DNA of 64,000 bases, taken from the NCBI GenBank assembly GCA_964629575.1, contig CAZVUM010000011.1, forward strand, positions 23,587 to 87,586. Reading direction: 5' to 3'. The notes below the pieces were generated by a model, which saw only the letters and a program-made list of their open reading frames with translations, was not told the origin of the DNA and made no database searches. The position numbers and the translations under genes were made by a program. Of this stretch, positions 41,712 to 50,398 are shown in pieces. The DNA comes from JAYPWI01 sp964629575 (GTDB lineage: Bacteria > Actinomycetota > Acidimicrobiia > Acidimicrobiales > Poriferisodalaceae). Each line of letters starts with the position of its first letter. Position 1 is the stretch's first letter.

Positions 41712-43019
41712 ATGTCCACCTCGAAGACCACCACCATCGAGCGACCGGGCCGGTTGATCGTTCGGCTGATCGCCGTGACGATTGCCGCGCTCGTCGCCAT
41801 GACCCTTCTGCCCAACACCGCCGCCGCCCAGGGGGCCGCGAGTATCTGGGCCAGCCCCAACCCGGTGGCCGCCGGTTCGACAGTCACCGTGTCCGGTAGC
41901 GGATTTCAGCCTGGTGAGACCGTGTGGATCGATTTCGCCGGCCCGACGCTGGCCGTGGCCACCGCCGACATGAACGGTGATTTCTCCACCAGCGGTCGGG
42001 TCGACGCTTCGGTCCCGCCAGGAGCCCATCCGATGGACGCCAACGGTGACATGGGCTCATGGGCCACCTTCGATCTGACGATCGCGGCGCCGACACCGGC
42101 GCCCGCTCCAGCACCGCAGCCGGCCCCGGCGCAGAACACCAACCCGAAGGTCAGCTTCGGCGACGACGTTCCCGCCGGCGGCTCGACCAACGTCTCGGGG
42201 ACGGGATTCGGCGCCGGCGAGTCGATCACCATCGGCTTCGGCGGCTCCACCGTCGGAACGGCGACGGCCAACGGCAACGGCGCATGGTCGACCACGATCA
42301 CCGTGCCCAGCCACATGCCGGTGGGCGGACACCCGCTCGACGTCAACGGCAACATGGGATCCACGGTCGATCGCGACCTCACCGTGATCGCTGCTCCGGC
42401 GCCTCAACCGGCACCGCAGCCTGCGCCCGCCCCGGCCTCCCAGCCGACCCCAGCGCCGGCCCCGCAGCCCCAACCCACCCCGGCACCGGCTCCCGCGCCC
42501 AACCCCGCCCCAGCGCCTGCCCCGGCTCCCCAGCCCACCCCGACACCGGCTCCGGCTCCGGCTCCGGCACCCAACCCTGCCCCAGCGGCCTCGCCGCAGC
42601 CCGCCCCGGCACCCCAGCCCGGCTCGAACACCCAGGCGGCTGACGCAGACGACACCACGGTCGATCCCCAGGACGACGACCGTCGCTACCTCTGTGCTCT
42701 CTGCAGCGATTGCACCGAACGGCGGGTCGTCTCATCCACAGAAGACACTTCGAGACTCACCCTGGGGTGCGCCCCCTCAGCCGACGATCTGGTGGCCGAC
42801 GCAACCGACGCCGACACAGACGAACACGGTGACCCGGTCGTCGTCGTCGACGGAAGCGACATGGCCGCCCCGGCTGTCGACACCACAATCGAGCGTCCTG
42901 TGCCGTCAGCGGCCACCGACGGCACCAACTACCTGGTGATCGCCCTGATGGCCCTCGGCATGGTCGGTGCCCTCGTCACCGGAGCCCTCATGGTCCGGGA
43001 ACGCCAACTCGACGCCTGA
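41712..43019 (+). CDS. Surface protein: two IPT-like domains, long Pro-Ala stalk, C-terminal anchor
   Basis: 435 residues with AAGGAG upstream. Signal peptide ending TAAAQG. Two related beta domains (SPNPVAAGSTVTVSGSGFQPGE; GDDVPAGGSTNVSGTGFGAGES) each end with HPxDxNGxMGS, suggesting an internal duplication. A stalk of PAPAPQPAP repeats runs from about 230 to 310. A Cys-rich CALCSDC segment, an acidic stretch and a C-terminal membrane helix (LVIALMALGMVGALVTGALM) with a basic tail finish it. A tail-anchored wall protein is likely. Confidence 0.72.
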   Translation: MSTSKTTTIERPGRLIVRLIAVTIAALVAMTLLPNTAAAQGAASIWASPNPVAAGSTVTVSGSGFQPGETVWIDFAGPTLAVATADMNGDFSTSGRVDASVPPGAHPMDANGDMGSWATFDLTIAAPTPAPAPAPQPAPAQNTNPKVSFGDDVPAGGSTNVSGTGFGAGESITIGFGGSTVGTATANGNGAWSTTITVPSHMPVGGHPLDVNGNMGSTVDRDLTVIAAPAPQPAPQPAPAPASQPTPAPAPQPQPTPAPAPAPNPAPAPAPAPQPTPTPAPAPAPAPNPAPAASPQPAPAPQPGSNTQAADADDTTVDPQDDDRRYLCALCSDCTERRVVSSTEDTSRLTLGCAPSADDLVADATDADTDEHGDPVVVVDGSDMAAPAVDTTIERPVPSAATDGTNYLVIALMALGMVGALVTGALMVRERQLDA

Positions 43020-43041
43020 TCACCCCACCCAGAAAAGCAAC

Positions 43042-43076
43042 AGCGGCGCCCGCACCAGCGGGCGCCGCTCTGCTTT
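43042..43076 (+). terminator. Terminator closing the surface cluster
   Basis: Twelve-bp stem AGCGGCGCCCGC / GCGGGCGCCGCT (43042-43053, 43058-43069), followed by CTGCTTTT. Confidence 0.85.
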
Positions 43077-43087
43077 TGCCGCGATGG

Positions 43088-43222
43088 TCGCCGCAATCGT
43101 CGGTTGGCCCTGACGGGCCGCCCTCCCTGGTTCATCGCCGCAATCGTCGGTTGGCCCTGACGGGCCGCCCTCCCTGGTTCATCGCCGCAATCGTCGGTTG
43201 GCCCTGACGGGCCGCCCTCCTC
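43088..43222. repeat. 47-bp tandem repeat, three copies
   Basis: TCGCCGCAATCGTCGGTTGG begins at 43088, 43135 and 43182. Each unit contains GGCCCTGACGGGCC, a palindrome like that in the 58-bp array at 22627. Confidence 0.9.
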
Positions 43223-43284
43223 TGCGGATAGCCATGGCCCGCCCAAGCGCGTCGCTTCACTGCGACCTGGTCCACCCACTCGGT

Positions 43285-43424
43285 CGAGTCAATCCGCGCC
43301 ACTTTCGACACAGAACCACTCGACACCCCAGGCCGAGTCATTCCGCCCCGGATTCGATGCAGAACCACTCCACCTACCCACCCGAGTCAATCCGCGTCGA
43401 ATTCAGCGCGGAACGACTCGGGGG
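43285..43424. repeat. 49-bp degenerate repeats of the GAGTC palindrome
   Basis: CGAGTCA begins at 43285, 43334 and 43383. The last copy can form CCCGAGTC...GACTCGGG with an inner CCGCG/CGCGG pair. Related to 32735-32770. The 431-bp spacer 43020-43450 holds only this, the 47-bp array and the terminator. Confidence 0.75.
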
Positions 43425-43450
43425 AACGGGCGACCCGGTGGGAATCGAGG

Positions 43451-43852
43451 TCAGGAGCCGGTGGGGAACTCGTCGTCGGTGACGTGGGCGCCCCAGGTGA
43501 CCATTTCGCCGTTCTCGTCTGCTTCCTGAAGTGCGACATGGGCCATGAAGCGGGTGGCGCTGGCTCCGTGCCAATGCTCCTCGTCGGGCTCGATGTACAC
43601 GACGTCGCCTGGCCGGATCTCCTGCACCTCGCCGCCCTTCCACCCGACGTAGCCGATCCCGTCCGTCACATAGAGCGTCTGCCCACGGGGATGGGTGTGC
43701 CATGCCGTGCGCGCTCCAGGAGTGAACCGAACGTGGGCGCACCCGACACAGGAGTGATCATCGGGAACCCGAATGTTGTCGATGTAGACCGTTCCGGTGA
43801 ACCACTCGGCGGGTCCGGTGCCGGTTCGGCCACCGCTCTTCCTGTACTTCAT
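43451..43852 (-). CDS. Cupin-domain protein
   Basis: 133 residues. RTAWHTHPRGQTLYVTDG gives the HxH and downstream Gln/Glu ligands of cupin motif 1; IRPGDVVYIEPDEEHWHGAS is motif 2 with its histidine. Resembles small cupins annotated beside carboxymuconolactone decarboxylase-like proteins. Substrate unknown. Twelve bases downstream of the enoyl-CoA hydratase gene on the same strand. Confidence 0.85.
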   Translation of the reverse strand: MKYRKSGGRTGTGPAEWFTGTVYIDNIRVPDDHSCVGCAHVRFTPGARTAWHTHPRGQTLYVTDGIGYVGWKGGEVQEIRPGDVVYIEPDEEHWHGASATRFMAHVALQEADENGEMVTWGAHVTDDEFPTGS

Positions 43853-43864
43853 CTCGGCTCCTCT

Positions 43865-44638
43865 CTACAGGCCCGGGATCGAGCCGAAGTCGGGGTCACG
43901 CTTCTCGTTGAACGCGGCGAACGCCTCGACGTTGGCAGGACCACCCATCAGCGGGACGTATGCGATCAGCTCCCGCTTGTGCGCTGCGACAGCCTGCTCG
44001 GCTCGACCGGCGTCGAGCATCAGCTGCTTCGTCGCGACCAGTGAAGGGATCGGGTTGGCGGCCAACTCCTGCGCCGTGACCATGGCGTCACCGATGAGAG
44101 CGTCGGGCTCACAGACCTTCCAGGCCAGACCCATGTCGAGGCACTCCTCGGCCGAGAACCAGCGTCCCGACATCAAGACGTACGCCGCGTTCTGCCACCC
44201 CATCACGCTCCCAAACGTGTAGCTGCTGCCGGCCTCGGGGGCGAGCCCGAGCTGGGGGAACGGTGTGCGCAGCCGGGCCTCGGTCGACATGAAGACCAGG
44301 TCGCAGTGGGCGAGCATCGTCATGCCGATCCCGACACCGAGACCGTTTACGGCGGCGATGAGCGGCTTGGGGAATCGGGCCAGCACCTGGAGCATCGACG
44401 GGAACTGATCGGCTCCGCGTTCCTCGCTTGCGGCCGCGGCGAGGTCGAGACCGGCGCAAAACGCGCGGCCACGGCCGGTGATCAACACGACAGCGACGGA
44501 GTCATCGGCTGCCGCCGCATCGAGCCCGTCGCGGATCGCGACGAACACATCGTTGTTCATGGCGTTGAGTGCTTCGGGTCGATCGATCGTCAGCGTGCGC
44601 ACGCGACCGGTGTCGACTGCGGAGAGAACGTCGGACAT
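43865..44638 (-). CDS. Enoyl-CoA hydratase/isomerase family protein
   Basis: 257 residues. RPEALNAMNNDVF, LITGRGRAFCAGLDL and FPKPLIAAVNGLGVGIGMTML are the crotonase oxyanion-hole blocks; FSAEECLDMGLAWKV follows. The usual second catalytic Glu region reads LAPEAGSS, so hydratase rather than another crotonase reaction is possible but not certain. Confidence 0.88.
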   Translation of the reverse strand: MSDVLSAVDTGRVRTLTIDRPEALNAMNNDVFVAIRDGLDAAAADDSVAVVLITGRGRAFCAGLDLAAAASEERGADQFPSMLQVLARFPKPLIAAVNGLGVGIGMTMLAHCDLVFMSTEARLRTPFPQLGLAPEAGSSYTFGSVMGWQNAAYVLMSGRWFSAEECLDMGLAWKVCEPDALIGDAMVTAQELAANPIPSLVATKQLMLDAGRAEQAVAAHKRELIAYVPLMGGPANVEAFAAFNEKRDPDFGSIPGL

Positions 44639-44659
44639 GGCTTCCTTCTGTTTCGGGTT

Positions 44660-45865
44660 TCAGTAGGCGTACTGGTCGATGCGGGATTGGGCTTGCGTCA
44701 GGCCCTTGCCGCGGACCGGCTCTGGATCGAGCCAGGCATCGAGGGCCGAGGGCGCATAGGTGTGAGCGAGATCGTCGCGCCGCGATTCCAGCGCCGAACG
44801 GCTCACCCACTCCCCGTCGTAGGACACGGGAAACCCGCGCCCGGTGAGCGTGTAGGCGTAGACGCGGGCGAGCCCGTCCGCCTCGGCCCAATCGCCCACG
44901 TAGGACAGCCACGGGGTTTCGATCCGCAGCTCGTCGCGCAATGCAGCCTGTGCCGACGCGATGTAGTTGCCGTGGTCCCAGTCGGGGATCGCCTGCTCCA
45001 CGAACGTCGGACCTCCGGGAAGACCCCACCCGTGCTCGCCCCGACGCAGGAGCACCTGCGGTTCGCCCTGGCGCTCGCGCATGAGCACGACGCGCGTCCG
45101 GTCGACGGCGCGATCCGAGTGGACGGCGAGCAGGTCCTGATGATGTGGCGACAGCATCTGGTGGACGTCTTCGTCATAGACGAGGTACCCGGTCGCGGGC
45201 GGGCACGATGCTGCGCAGTACTTGTTGAAGAATCCGACGCGGTGGTGATCGGAGTTGTTGCCGTCTGCGCTGTGCCACAGGTGCATGTTCATGAAAAGCA
45301 CGTCGCCGCGGCGTAGTTCGGGATCCACGAAGTCGGCGTCGTCTGGCATCACTGGTGGGCCCACCTCGAGCGGCCGCTCTGGTCCAGGCCGAACCCGGTC
45401 CAGCTGATGGGAGCCCGGCACCACGTACAGCGGTCCGGCCGCCGCGTCGAAGTCCGTGAACGGAACGATCGTGAACAGCCAGTTCATCGACGAGCCGACC
45501 GGCCGCCAGCGTTTGTAGTCGTTGTGCGACCCGATCGGCGGCCCGCCCGGTGTGCGGTCGTAGGTCACGAAAGCCGTGAGGCGCGGCTCGTCGCCGAGCA
45601 GCTGAGCCGCCGGACCGACGACCTCGGGATGCTCCACGATGAACCCGAGGTCGGGGTCCTTCAGGCTGTTGTTGGCGAGCGTGTACCTACCCGGCTCGGG
45701 GTACTCGAGCGGCCGGGCGTCGAACAGCGTTCCATCGAGCGGAGGATGACGGGCGAAACCCTCCTCGGCTCGGCTGATCTCAGCGTCACTGAGCACGCCT
45801 CGCCGCGCCAGAAAGCCGTCGCGCTCGTAGGCGGCGAACTCACTTGCGCTGAGCATGCTGGCCAT
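44660..45865 (-). CDS. PhyH-type dioxygenase fused to a Nudix-like domain
   Basis: 401 residues from the ATG at 45865 (a TTG at 45886 is also in frame). N-terminal two-thirds: phytanoyl-CoA dioxygenase family, with YERDGFLARRGVLSD, an HND metal pair (GSHNDYKRW), GPLYVVPGSHQLDRV and a later MHLWHSADGNNS histidine. From about residue 270: VLMRERQGEPQVLLRRGEHGWGLPGG and AALRDELRIE look like a Nudix fold with an enlarged loop and an imperfect Nudix box. An Fe(II)/2-oxoglutarate hydroxylase with an attached nucleotide- or CoA-binding module is the best description. Confidence 0.75.
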   Translation of the reverse strand: MASMLSASEFAAYERDGFLARRGVLSDAEISRAEEGFARHPPLDGTLFDARPLEYPEPGRYTLANNSLKDPDLGFIVEHPEVVGPAAQLLGDEPRLTAFVTYDRTPGGPPIGSHNDYKRWRPVGSSMNWLFTIVPFTDFDAAAGPLYVVPGSHQLDRVRPGPERPLEVGPPVMPDDADFVDPELRRGDVLFMNMHLWHSADGNNSDHHRVGFFNKYCAASCPPATGYLVYDEDVHQMLSPHHQDLLAVHSDRAVDRTRVVLMRERQGEPQVLLRRGEHGWGLPGGPTFVEQAIPDWDHGNYIASAQAALRDELRIETPWLSYVGDWAEADGLARVYAYTLTGRGFPVSYDGEWVSRSALESRRDDLAHTYAPSALDAWLDPEPVRGKGLTQAQSRIDQYAY

Positions 45866-45969
45866 TGGTGTCCCGAGAACCGGCAACGCGCTCTGCCTCC
45901 CCTGTGGCGTCCTTCGGATCGTACCCGTCGGGGCGGGAGTGCGGCCGTTGAGGCAATACCGTTCGGGGG

Positions 45970-47622
45970 ATGAGCGACGGGTCGGAAGCCTACGACTTCA
46001 TCATCGTGGGCGGCGGCTCCGCTGGATGCGCGCTGGCCAACCGGCTGAGCGCCGACCCGTCGACCCGGGTTCTCGTGCTCGAAGCAGGCCGGCCGGACCG
46101 CAAGTGGGACGTCTTCATCCACATGCCCGCGGCGCTCACATACCCGATCGGCAGCCGGTTCTACGACTGGAAGTACGAGAGCGAGCCCGAACCCCACATG
46201 GGTGGCCGCCGGGTCTATCACGCCCGCGGCAAGGTCCTCGGTGGGTCGAGCTCCATCAACGGGATGATCTTCCAGCGCGGAAACCCCGCTGATTACGAGA
46301 AGTGGTCGCAGCTGCCGGGCATGGAGAGCTGGAGCTACGCCCACTGCCTTCCCTACTTCAAACGAATGGAGACGTGCCTCGCAGGCGGTGACGAGTGGCG
46401 CGGCGACGACGGTCCCCTCACGCTCGAACGCGGACCCGCCGCCTCACCACTGTTCCAGGCGTGGCTCGAAGCCGGCCCGCAGGCCGGTTTTCGCCGAAGC
46501 GACGACGTGAACGGGTATCGCCAGGAGGGGTTCGCCGCGTTCGACAAGAACGTCCATCGTGGTCGGCGCCTATCGGCGGCGAGGGCGTACCTCCATCCGG
46601 TGCTCGCTCGCCCGAACCTTCGTCTCGTCACCCGTGCACACGTCAACCGGGTCCTGTTCGAGGGAGCACGCGCCACCGGAGTGGAGTACGCGAAGGGCCA
46701 CCGAAAACGGGTCGCGCGCTGCAACACGGTGGTTCTGTGCGGCGGGGCATTCAACTCACCCCAGCTCCTGCAGCTGAGCGGTGTCGGAGAGCCGGATCAC
46801 CTGCGCGACCTCGGGATCGACGTCGTCGCCGAAGTGCCGGGCGTCGGCCACAACCTCCAGGACCACTTGGAGGTCTACATCCAGTACGCCTGCAATGAGC
46901 CCGTCTCCATGCAACCCCATATGGCCAAGTGGCGGATGCCCTGGATCGGGCTGCAGTGGCTGTTCCGGAAGGGTCCCGCGGCGACCAACCACTTCGAGGC
47001 CGGGGCATTCGTGAAAGGCAACCGCGACGAGCCCTACCCGAACCTGATGTTCCATTTCCTGCCCATCGCGATTCGCTACGACGGCTCCGCACCGACGGAC
47101 GGGCACGGCTACCAGGTCCACGTCGGTCCGATGTTCTCGGACTCGACCGGGTCGGTGAAGATCACCTCGACCGACCCGAGGCGCAAGCCGGCCGTGCGTT
47201 TCAACTACCTGTCGACCGAGCGAGACAGGCGGGAGTGGATCGAAGCGGTCCGGACCGCTCGACGCATCCTGACCCAGCCGGCGTTCGAGCCGTTCAACGG
47301 AGGCGAGGTCTCACCGGGGCCGGACGTCGAGACCGACGACGAGATCCTCGAGTGGGTCGCGCGGGATGCCGAGACGGCGCTCCACCCGAGCTGCACCGCA
47401 AAGATGGGCACCGACGACATGGCCGTGGTCGACCCCGTCACGATGCGGGTGCACGGGGTCGAAGGGCTGGCCGTGGTCGACGCCTCGGTGATGCCGATCG
47501 TGACCAACGGCAACATCTACGCGCCCACGATGATGATCGCCGAGCGGGCCGCCGATGCCCTGCTCGGCAGCGACCTGCTTCCACCTGACGACGCCGAGGT
47601 GTGGTTGGGCGAGCCCGGCTGA
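45970..47622 (+). CDS. GMC-family FAD oxidoreductase, choline dehydrogenase type
   Basis: 550 residues. FAD-binding DFIIVGGGSAGCALANRL at the N-terminus; GKVLGGSSSINGMIFQRG and GAFNSPQLLQLSGVG are the two GMC signatures; HPSCTAKMG and VTNGNIYAPTMMIAERAAD carry the catalytic His and Asn. Length matches BetA-type enzymes. No betaine aldehyde dehydrogenase is adjacent, so the alcohol substrate is open. TACCGT (45957-45962) 13 bases before the ATG may be its -10 box. Confidence 0.92.
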   Translation: MSDGSEAYDFIIVGGGSAGCALANRLSADPSTRVLVLEAGRPDRKWDVFIHMPAALTYPIGSRFYDWKYESEPEPHMGGRRVYHARGKVLGGSSSINGMIFQRGNPADYEKWSQLPGMESWSYAHCLPYFKRMETCLAGGDEWRGDDGPLTLERGPAASPLFQAWLEAGPQAGFRRSDDVNGYRQEGFAAFDKNVHRGRRLSAARAYLHPVLARPNLRLVTRAHVNRVLFEGARATGVEYAKGHRKRVARCNTVVLCGGAFNSPQLLQLSGVGEPDHLRDLGIDVVAEVPGVGHNLQDHLEVYIQYACNEPVSMQPHMAKWRMPWIGLQWLFRKGPAATNHFEAGAFVKGNRDEPYPNLMFHFLPIAIRYDGSAPTDGHGYQVHVGPMFSDSTGSVKITSTDPRRKPAVRFNYLSTERDRREWIEAVRTARRILTQPAFEPFNGGEVSPGPDVETDDEILEWVARDAETALHPSCTAKMGTDDMAVVDPVTMRVHGVEGLAVVDASVMPIVTNGNIYAPTMMIAERAADALLGSDLLPPDDAEVWLGEPG

Positions 47623-47650
47623 CCGGAATCGCTCAGCGGGCCGAGCAGCT

Positions 47651-47708
47651 GTGCCTCAGAACAGCCCTGTGCCTCTCAGAAGAGCGCGGTGCCTCTCAGA
47701 AAAGCGCG
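47651..47708. repeat. Tandem duplicates of the thioredoxin gene 3' end
   Basis: GTGCCTCTCAGAAAAGCGCG (47689-47708, containing the real stop), a near copy at 47669-47688 and a diverged 18-bp copy at 47651-47668. On the minus strand each encodes the ending Thr-(Ala/Gly)-Leu-Phe-stop. Confidence 0.9.
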
Positions 47709-48406
47709 GTGCTGAGCTTGCGCCGCCAATCGATGGTGCGAGGATCCTCGGCGCCCATCACCTCGAGCAGGTCCACGAAGCGCTGGCGAGCGTCATCGTC
47801 GCCCTTCACCCGGCCGAGCAGCTCGGCGAGTTCGGTCTCGATCTCATGTGCGCCGGCGCCTGCGGCGTCTGCGGTGCGAGCAAGCGCTGCGACCCGGCGG
47901 GTTTCGGCCGTCTCCGGGATGCGCTCGAGAAGCGGAAGTCCCTCATCGGCTCGACCGTCGCCCACGAGCAGTTCGGCGAGGGCCACGATGGCGCCCTCGT
48001 GGTCGTTGTCGAGCTCGAGGGCGGCTCGAAGAGAAGCTTCGTCGCCGGCTGCGACGAGCGTCTCGACCTGGTTCTCCTCCTCGGTGGGAACGAGCTTGGA
48101 GACGAAATCGCGAACCATCGGTTCGCCTTGAGCCCCCATGAATCCGTCGACGGCCTCGCCGTCCTTGAACGCCACCACCATCGGGATCGACTGCACCTGG
48201 AAGGCTTGCGACACAGCCGGATTCTCATCGACGTTGATCTTGACGCCCACGACCTTGCCGCCGTGTTCACCGATGACCGTGTCGAGGATCGGACCCAGCG
48301 TCTTGCACGGGCCACACCACGGCGCCCACAGGTCCACCACGACAGGAACCTCGTGGCTCTTCTCCACGACCTGCTCGTTGAAGTCCTGGTCGGTGACATC
48401 GATCAT
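47696..48406 (-). CDS. Thioredoxin-domain protein with TPR-like C-terminus
   Basis: 236 residues. Thioredoxin domain (1-110) with the WCGPC active site and the cis-proline SIPMVVAF; the rest is helical with TPR-like ALELDNDHEGAIVALAELL. This is the CnoX/YbbN architecture (a holdase that also forms mixed disulphides), here with the redox CxxC intact. Confidence 0.88.
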   Translation of the reverse strand: MIDVTDQDFNEQVVEKSHEVPVVVDLWAPWCGPCKTLGPILDTVIGEHGGKVVGVKINVDENPAVSQAFQVQSIPMVVAFKDGEAVDGFMGAQGEPMVRDFVSKLVPTEEENQVETLVAAGDEASLRAALELDNDHEGAIVALAELLVGDGRADEGLPLLERIPETAETRRVAALARTADAAGAGAHEIETELAELLGRVKGDDDARQRFVDLLEVMGAEDPRTIDWRRKLSTALF

Positions 48407-48506
48407 CTGCTGCTACTTCCGTTCGGGGGCGACAACGCTGCCCGAGCCACGATCATTCCCCGCTAGCGTCGTGGACCGGTCTGGCGGCAACAACTCAGGG
48501 AGAGAC

Positions 48507-49544
48507 GTGGACGAGGGTAACCATCAGGTCGACGGCATCGAGCATCCTGCCGTGACGGCGTGGCTCGTCGAGCACACAGCGACAGCACAGCCGCCGTTCG
48601 AGTTCGAGCTCATCACCGGAGGTCACTCCAACTTGACCTACCGCGTGACCGACGCCGCGGGTGCCAAGTGGGTTCTGCGTCGGCCGCCGCTCGGAAACAT
48701 CTTGGCGGGCGCACACGACATGGTGAGGGAACACCGGCTCCTGTCGAGCCTCGGCAACTCAGCCGTGCCCGTCCCCCCGGTCGTCGGGCTGTGCACGGAT
48801 CACGCGGTCAACGGCGCCGACTTCTACGTGACGGAGTTCGTCGAGGGGCACGTGCTTCGGTCGCCGTCCGATGCCGAGGCCATCCCGCGGGACCGGCGTG
48901 GCGCGCTCTGCGACGACATGGTGACGACCCTGGCAGCGATCCACGATGTCGACCTCGACGAGACCGGGCTCGCCGACCTCGGCAAGCGCGAGGACTTCGT
49001 CGCCCGCCAGCTGCGGACCTGGCTCCGCGCATTCGGCGCGATGACCAGCCGCGAGGTTCCGCTCATCGAAGAAGTGCACGACCAGCTCGCAGCGAGGATT
49101 CCGCCGCAGCGCGATGCGACCCTCGTGCACGGCGACTACCGGCTCGACAACTGCCTCGTCACCGAGAATGCCAAGGTCGCAGCGGTTCTCGACTGGGAGA
49201 TCGCAACGCTCGGCGATCCCCTCGCCGATCTCGGGATCATGCTGGCGTACTGGAACGAGCCGAGCGATTCGTTCCTCGCGCTCGGCGATGCGGCGACGAT
49301 CGCCGAGGGCTTCGCAGACCGGCAGGGTCTGGTGGACCGGTATGCCGAGCTCACTGGGCGCGACGTGTCCGATGCCCCGTTCCACCTCGCGTTCGCCAAC
49401 TGGCGGCTGGCCTGCATCCTCGAAGGCGTGTACAGCCGCTACATCGGCGGCTCCTCGCCGGAGGTTCCCGCCGAGGTCGAAGTGTTCGCACAGAGTGTGC
49501 TCGATCTGGCGGAGTTGGCTCACCACCAGGTGCGCGAGCTGTGA
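48507..49544 (+). CDS. APH-family phosphotransferase, ACAD10/11-like
   Basis: 345 residues from a GTG with AGGGAGAG upstream; the frame is open further up but overlaps the thioredoxin gene. GGHSNLTYRV, VLRRPPLGNILAGAHDMVREH, LVHGDYRLDNCLV (catalytic Asp) and VLDWEIATLGDPLADLG (metal Asp) define the fold. Relatives in actinobacteria are tied to acyl-CoA metabolism; sequence alone does not tell the substrate. Confidence 0.87.
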   Translation: MDEGNHQVDGIEHPAVTAWLVEHTATAQPPFEFELITGGHSNLTYRVTDAAGAKWVLRRPPLGNILAGAHDMVREHRLLSSLGNSAVPVPPVVGLCTDHAVNGADFYVTEFVEGHVLRSPSDAEAIPRDRRGALCDDMVTTLAAIHDVDLDETGLADLGKREDFVARQLRTWLRAFGAMTSREVPLIEEVHDQLAARIPPQRDATLVHGDYRLDNCLVTENAKVAAVLDWEIATLGDPLADLGIMLAYWNEPSDSFLALGDAATIAEGFADRQGLVDRYAELTGRDVSDAPFHLAFANWRLACILEGVYSRYIGGSSPEVPAEVEVFAQSVLDLAELAHHQVREL

Positions 49545-50398
49545 CCCTCCACACGCTGCACGATCACGACAGCATCGAGCGGCCGGTCATGCTCGTGGCG
49601 CTCGATGCCTTCGGCGACGCGGGTGCGGTGCAGGCATCGGTGGTCGACCTGCTGAAAGGCCAGCTCGACTTCACGGCGGTGGCCTCCTTCGACACCGACG
49701 TGCTGCTCGACTACCGGATACGGCGGCCCACCATCAAGATCCGCGGCGGGCTGATCGACCGCTTCACCTGGCCGTCGATCCAGCTCATGCACGCTGTGGC
49801 TGCCGATGATCGCCATGTTCTGCTCCTCCACGGACCCGAGCCAGACCGCCGGTGGAAGGCCTTCGTCGAAGAGGTGCTCGACCTGGCGCTGCGTTTCGAT
49901 GCCTCGATGATCATCGGGCTCGCCTCGTTCCCCGGTCCGGTGCCGCATACGCGCGACGTCGATGTGGCGGTGACCGCCACCGACCCGGAGCTCGCTCGAG
50001 CCGTGCCCTACCTGCCCGACGAGCTGGAGGTGCCCTCGACCGTGCATGGCGCCCTCGAGTACGCGGCGCCGGGCCATGGCATCGCGGCCCTCGGTCTGTG
50101 GGCACCGGTCCCGCAGTACGCGTCCATGCAGCCATATCCCGGCGCAGCGGTGGCGCTCCTCGACGAGGTGACCCGCCTGACCGGCTTCGAAGTTGCCACC
50201 CAGACGTTGGTGGACGGCGCGGACGCCAGCCGCAAACGCATCGAGGCCGCGATCGCCGACAAGCCCGATCACTTGCGGATGGTGCAGGCGATGGAACAGC
50301 ACGTCGACTCGATGGAATCGGCCAAGTCGACCGACGTGCCGACCGGGGATGAGCTGGCAGCCGAGTTCCAGCGTTTCCTGGAGGGCGGCGATGAATGA
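49541..50398 (+). CDS. PAC2 family protein
   Basis: 285 residues, GTG overlapping the upstream stop (GTGA). VMLVALDAFGDAGAVQASVVDLL opens the PAC2 fold; VLLLHGPEPDRRW, IIGLASFPGPVPHTRDVDV and ALEYAAPGHGIAALGLWAPVP follow the family pattern. PAC2 proteins are related to proteasome assembly chaperones and are common in actinobacteria; no proteasome genes are nearby. Confidence 0.85.
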   Translation: MTLHTLHDHDSIERPVMLVALDAFGDAGAVQASVVDLLKGQLDFTAVASFDTDVLLDYRIRRPTIKIRGGLIDRFTWPSIQLMHAVAADDRHVLLLHGPEPDRRWKAFVEEVLDLALRFDASMIIGLASFPGPVPHTRDVDVAVTATDPELARAVPYLPDELEVPSTVHGALEYAAPGHGIAALGLWAPVPQYASMQPYPGAAVALLDEVTRLTGFEVATQTLVDGADASRKRIEAAIADKPDHLRMVQAMEQHVDSMESAKSTDVPTGDELAAEFQRFLEGGDE

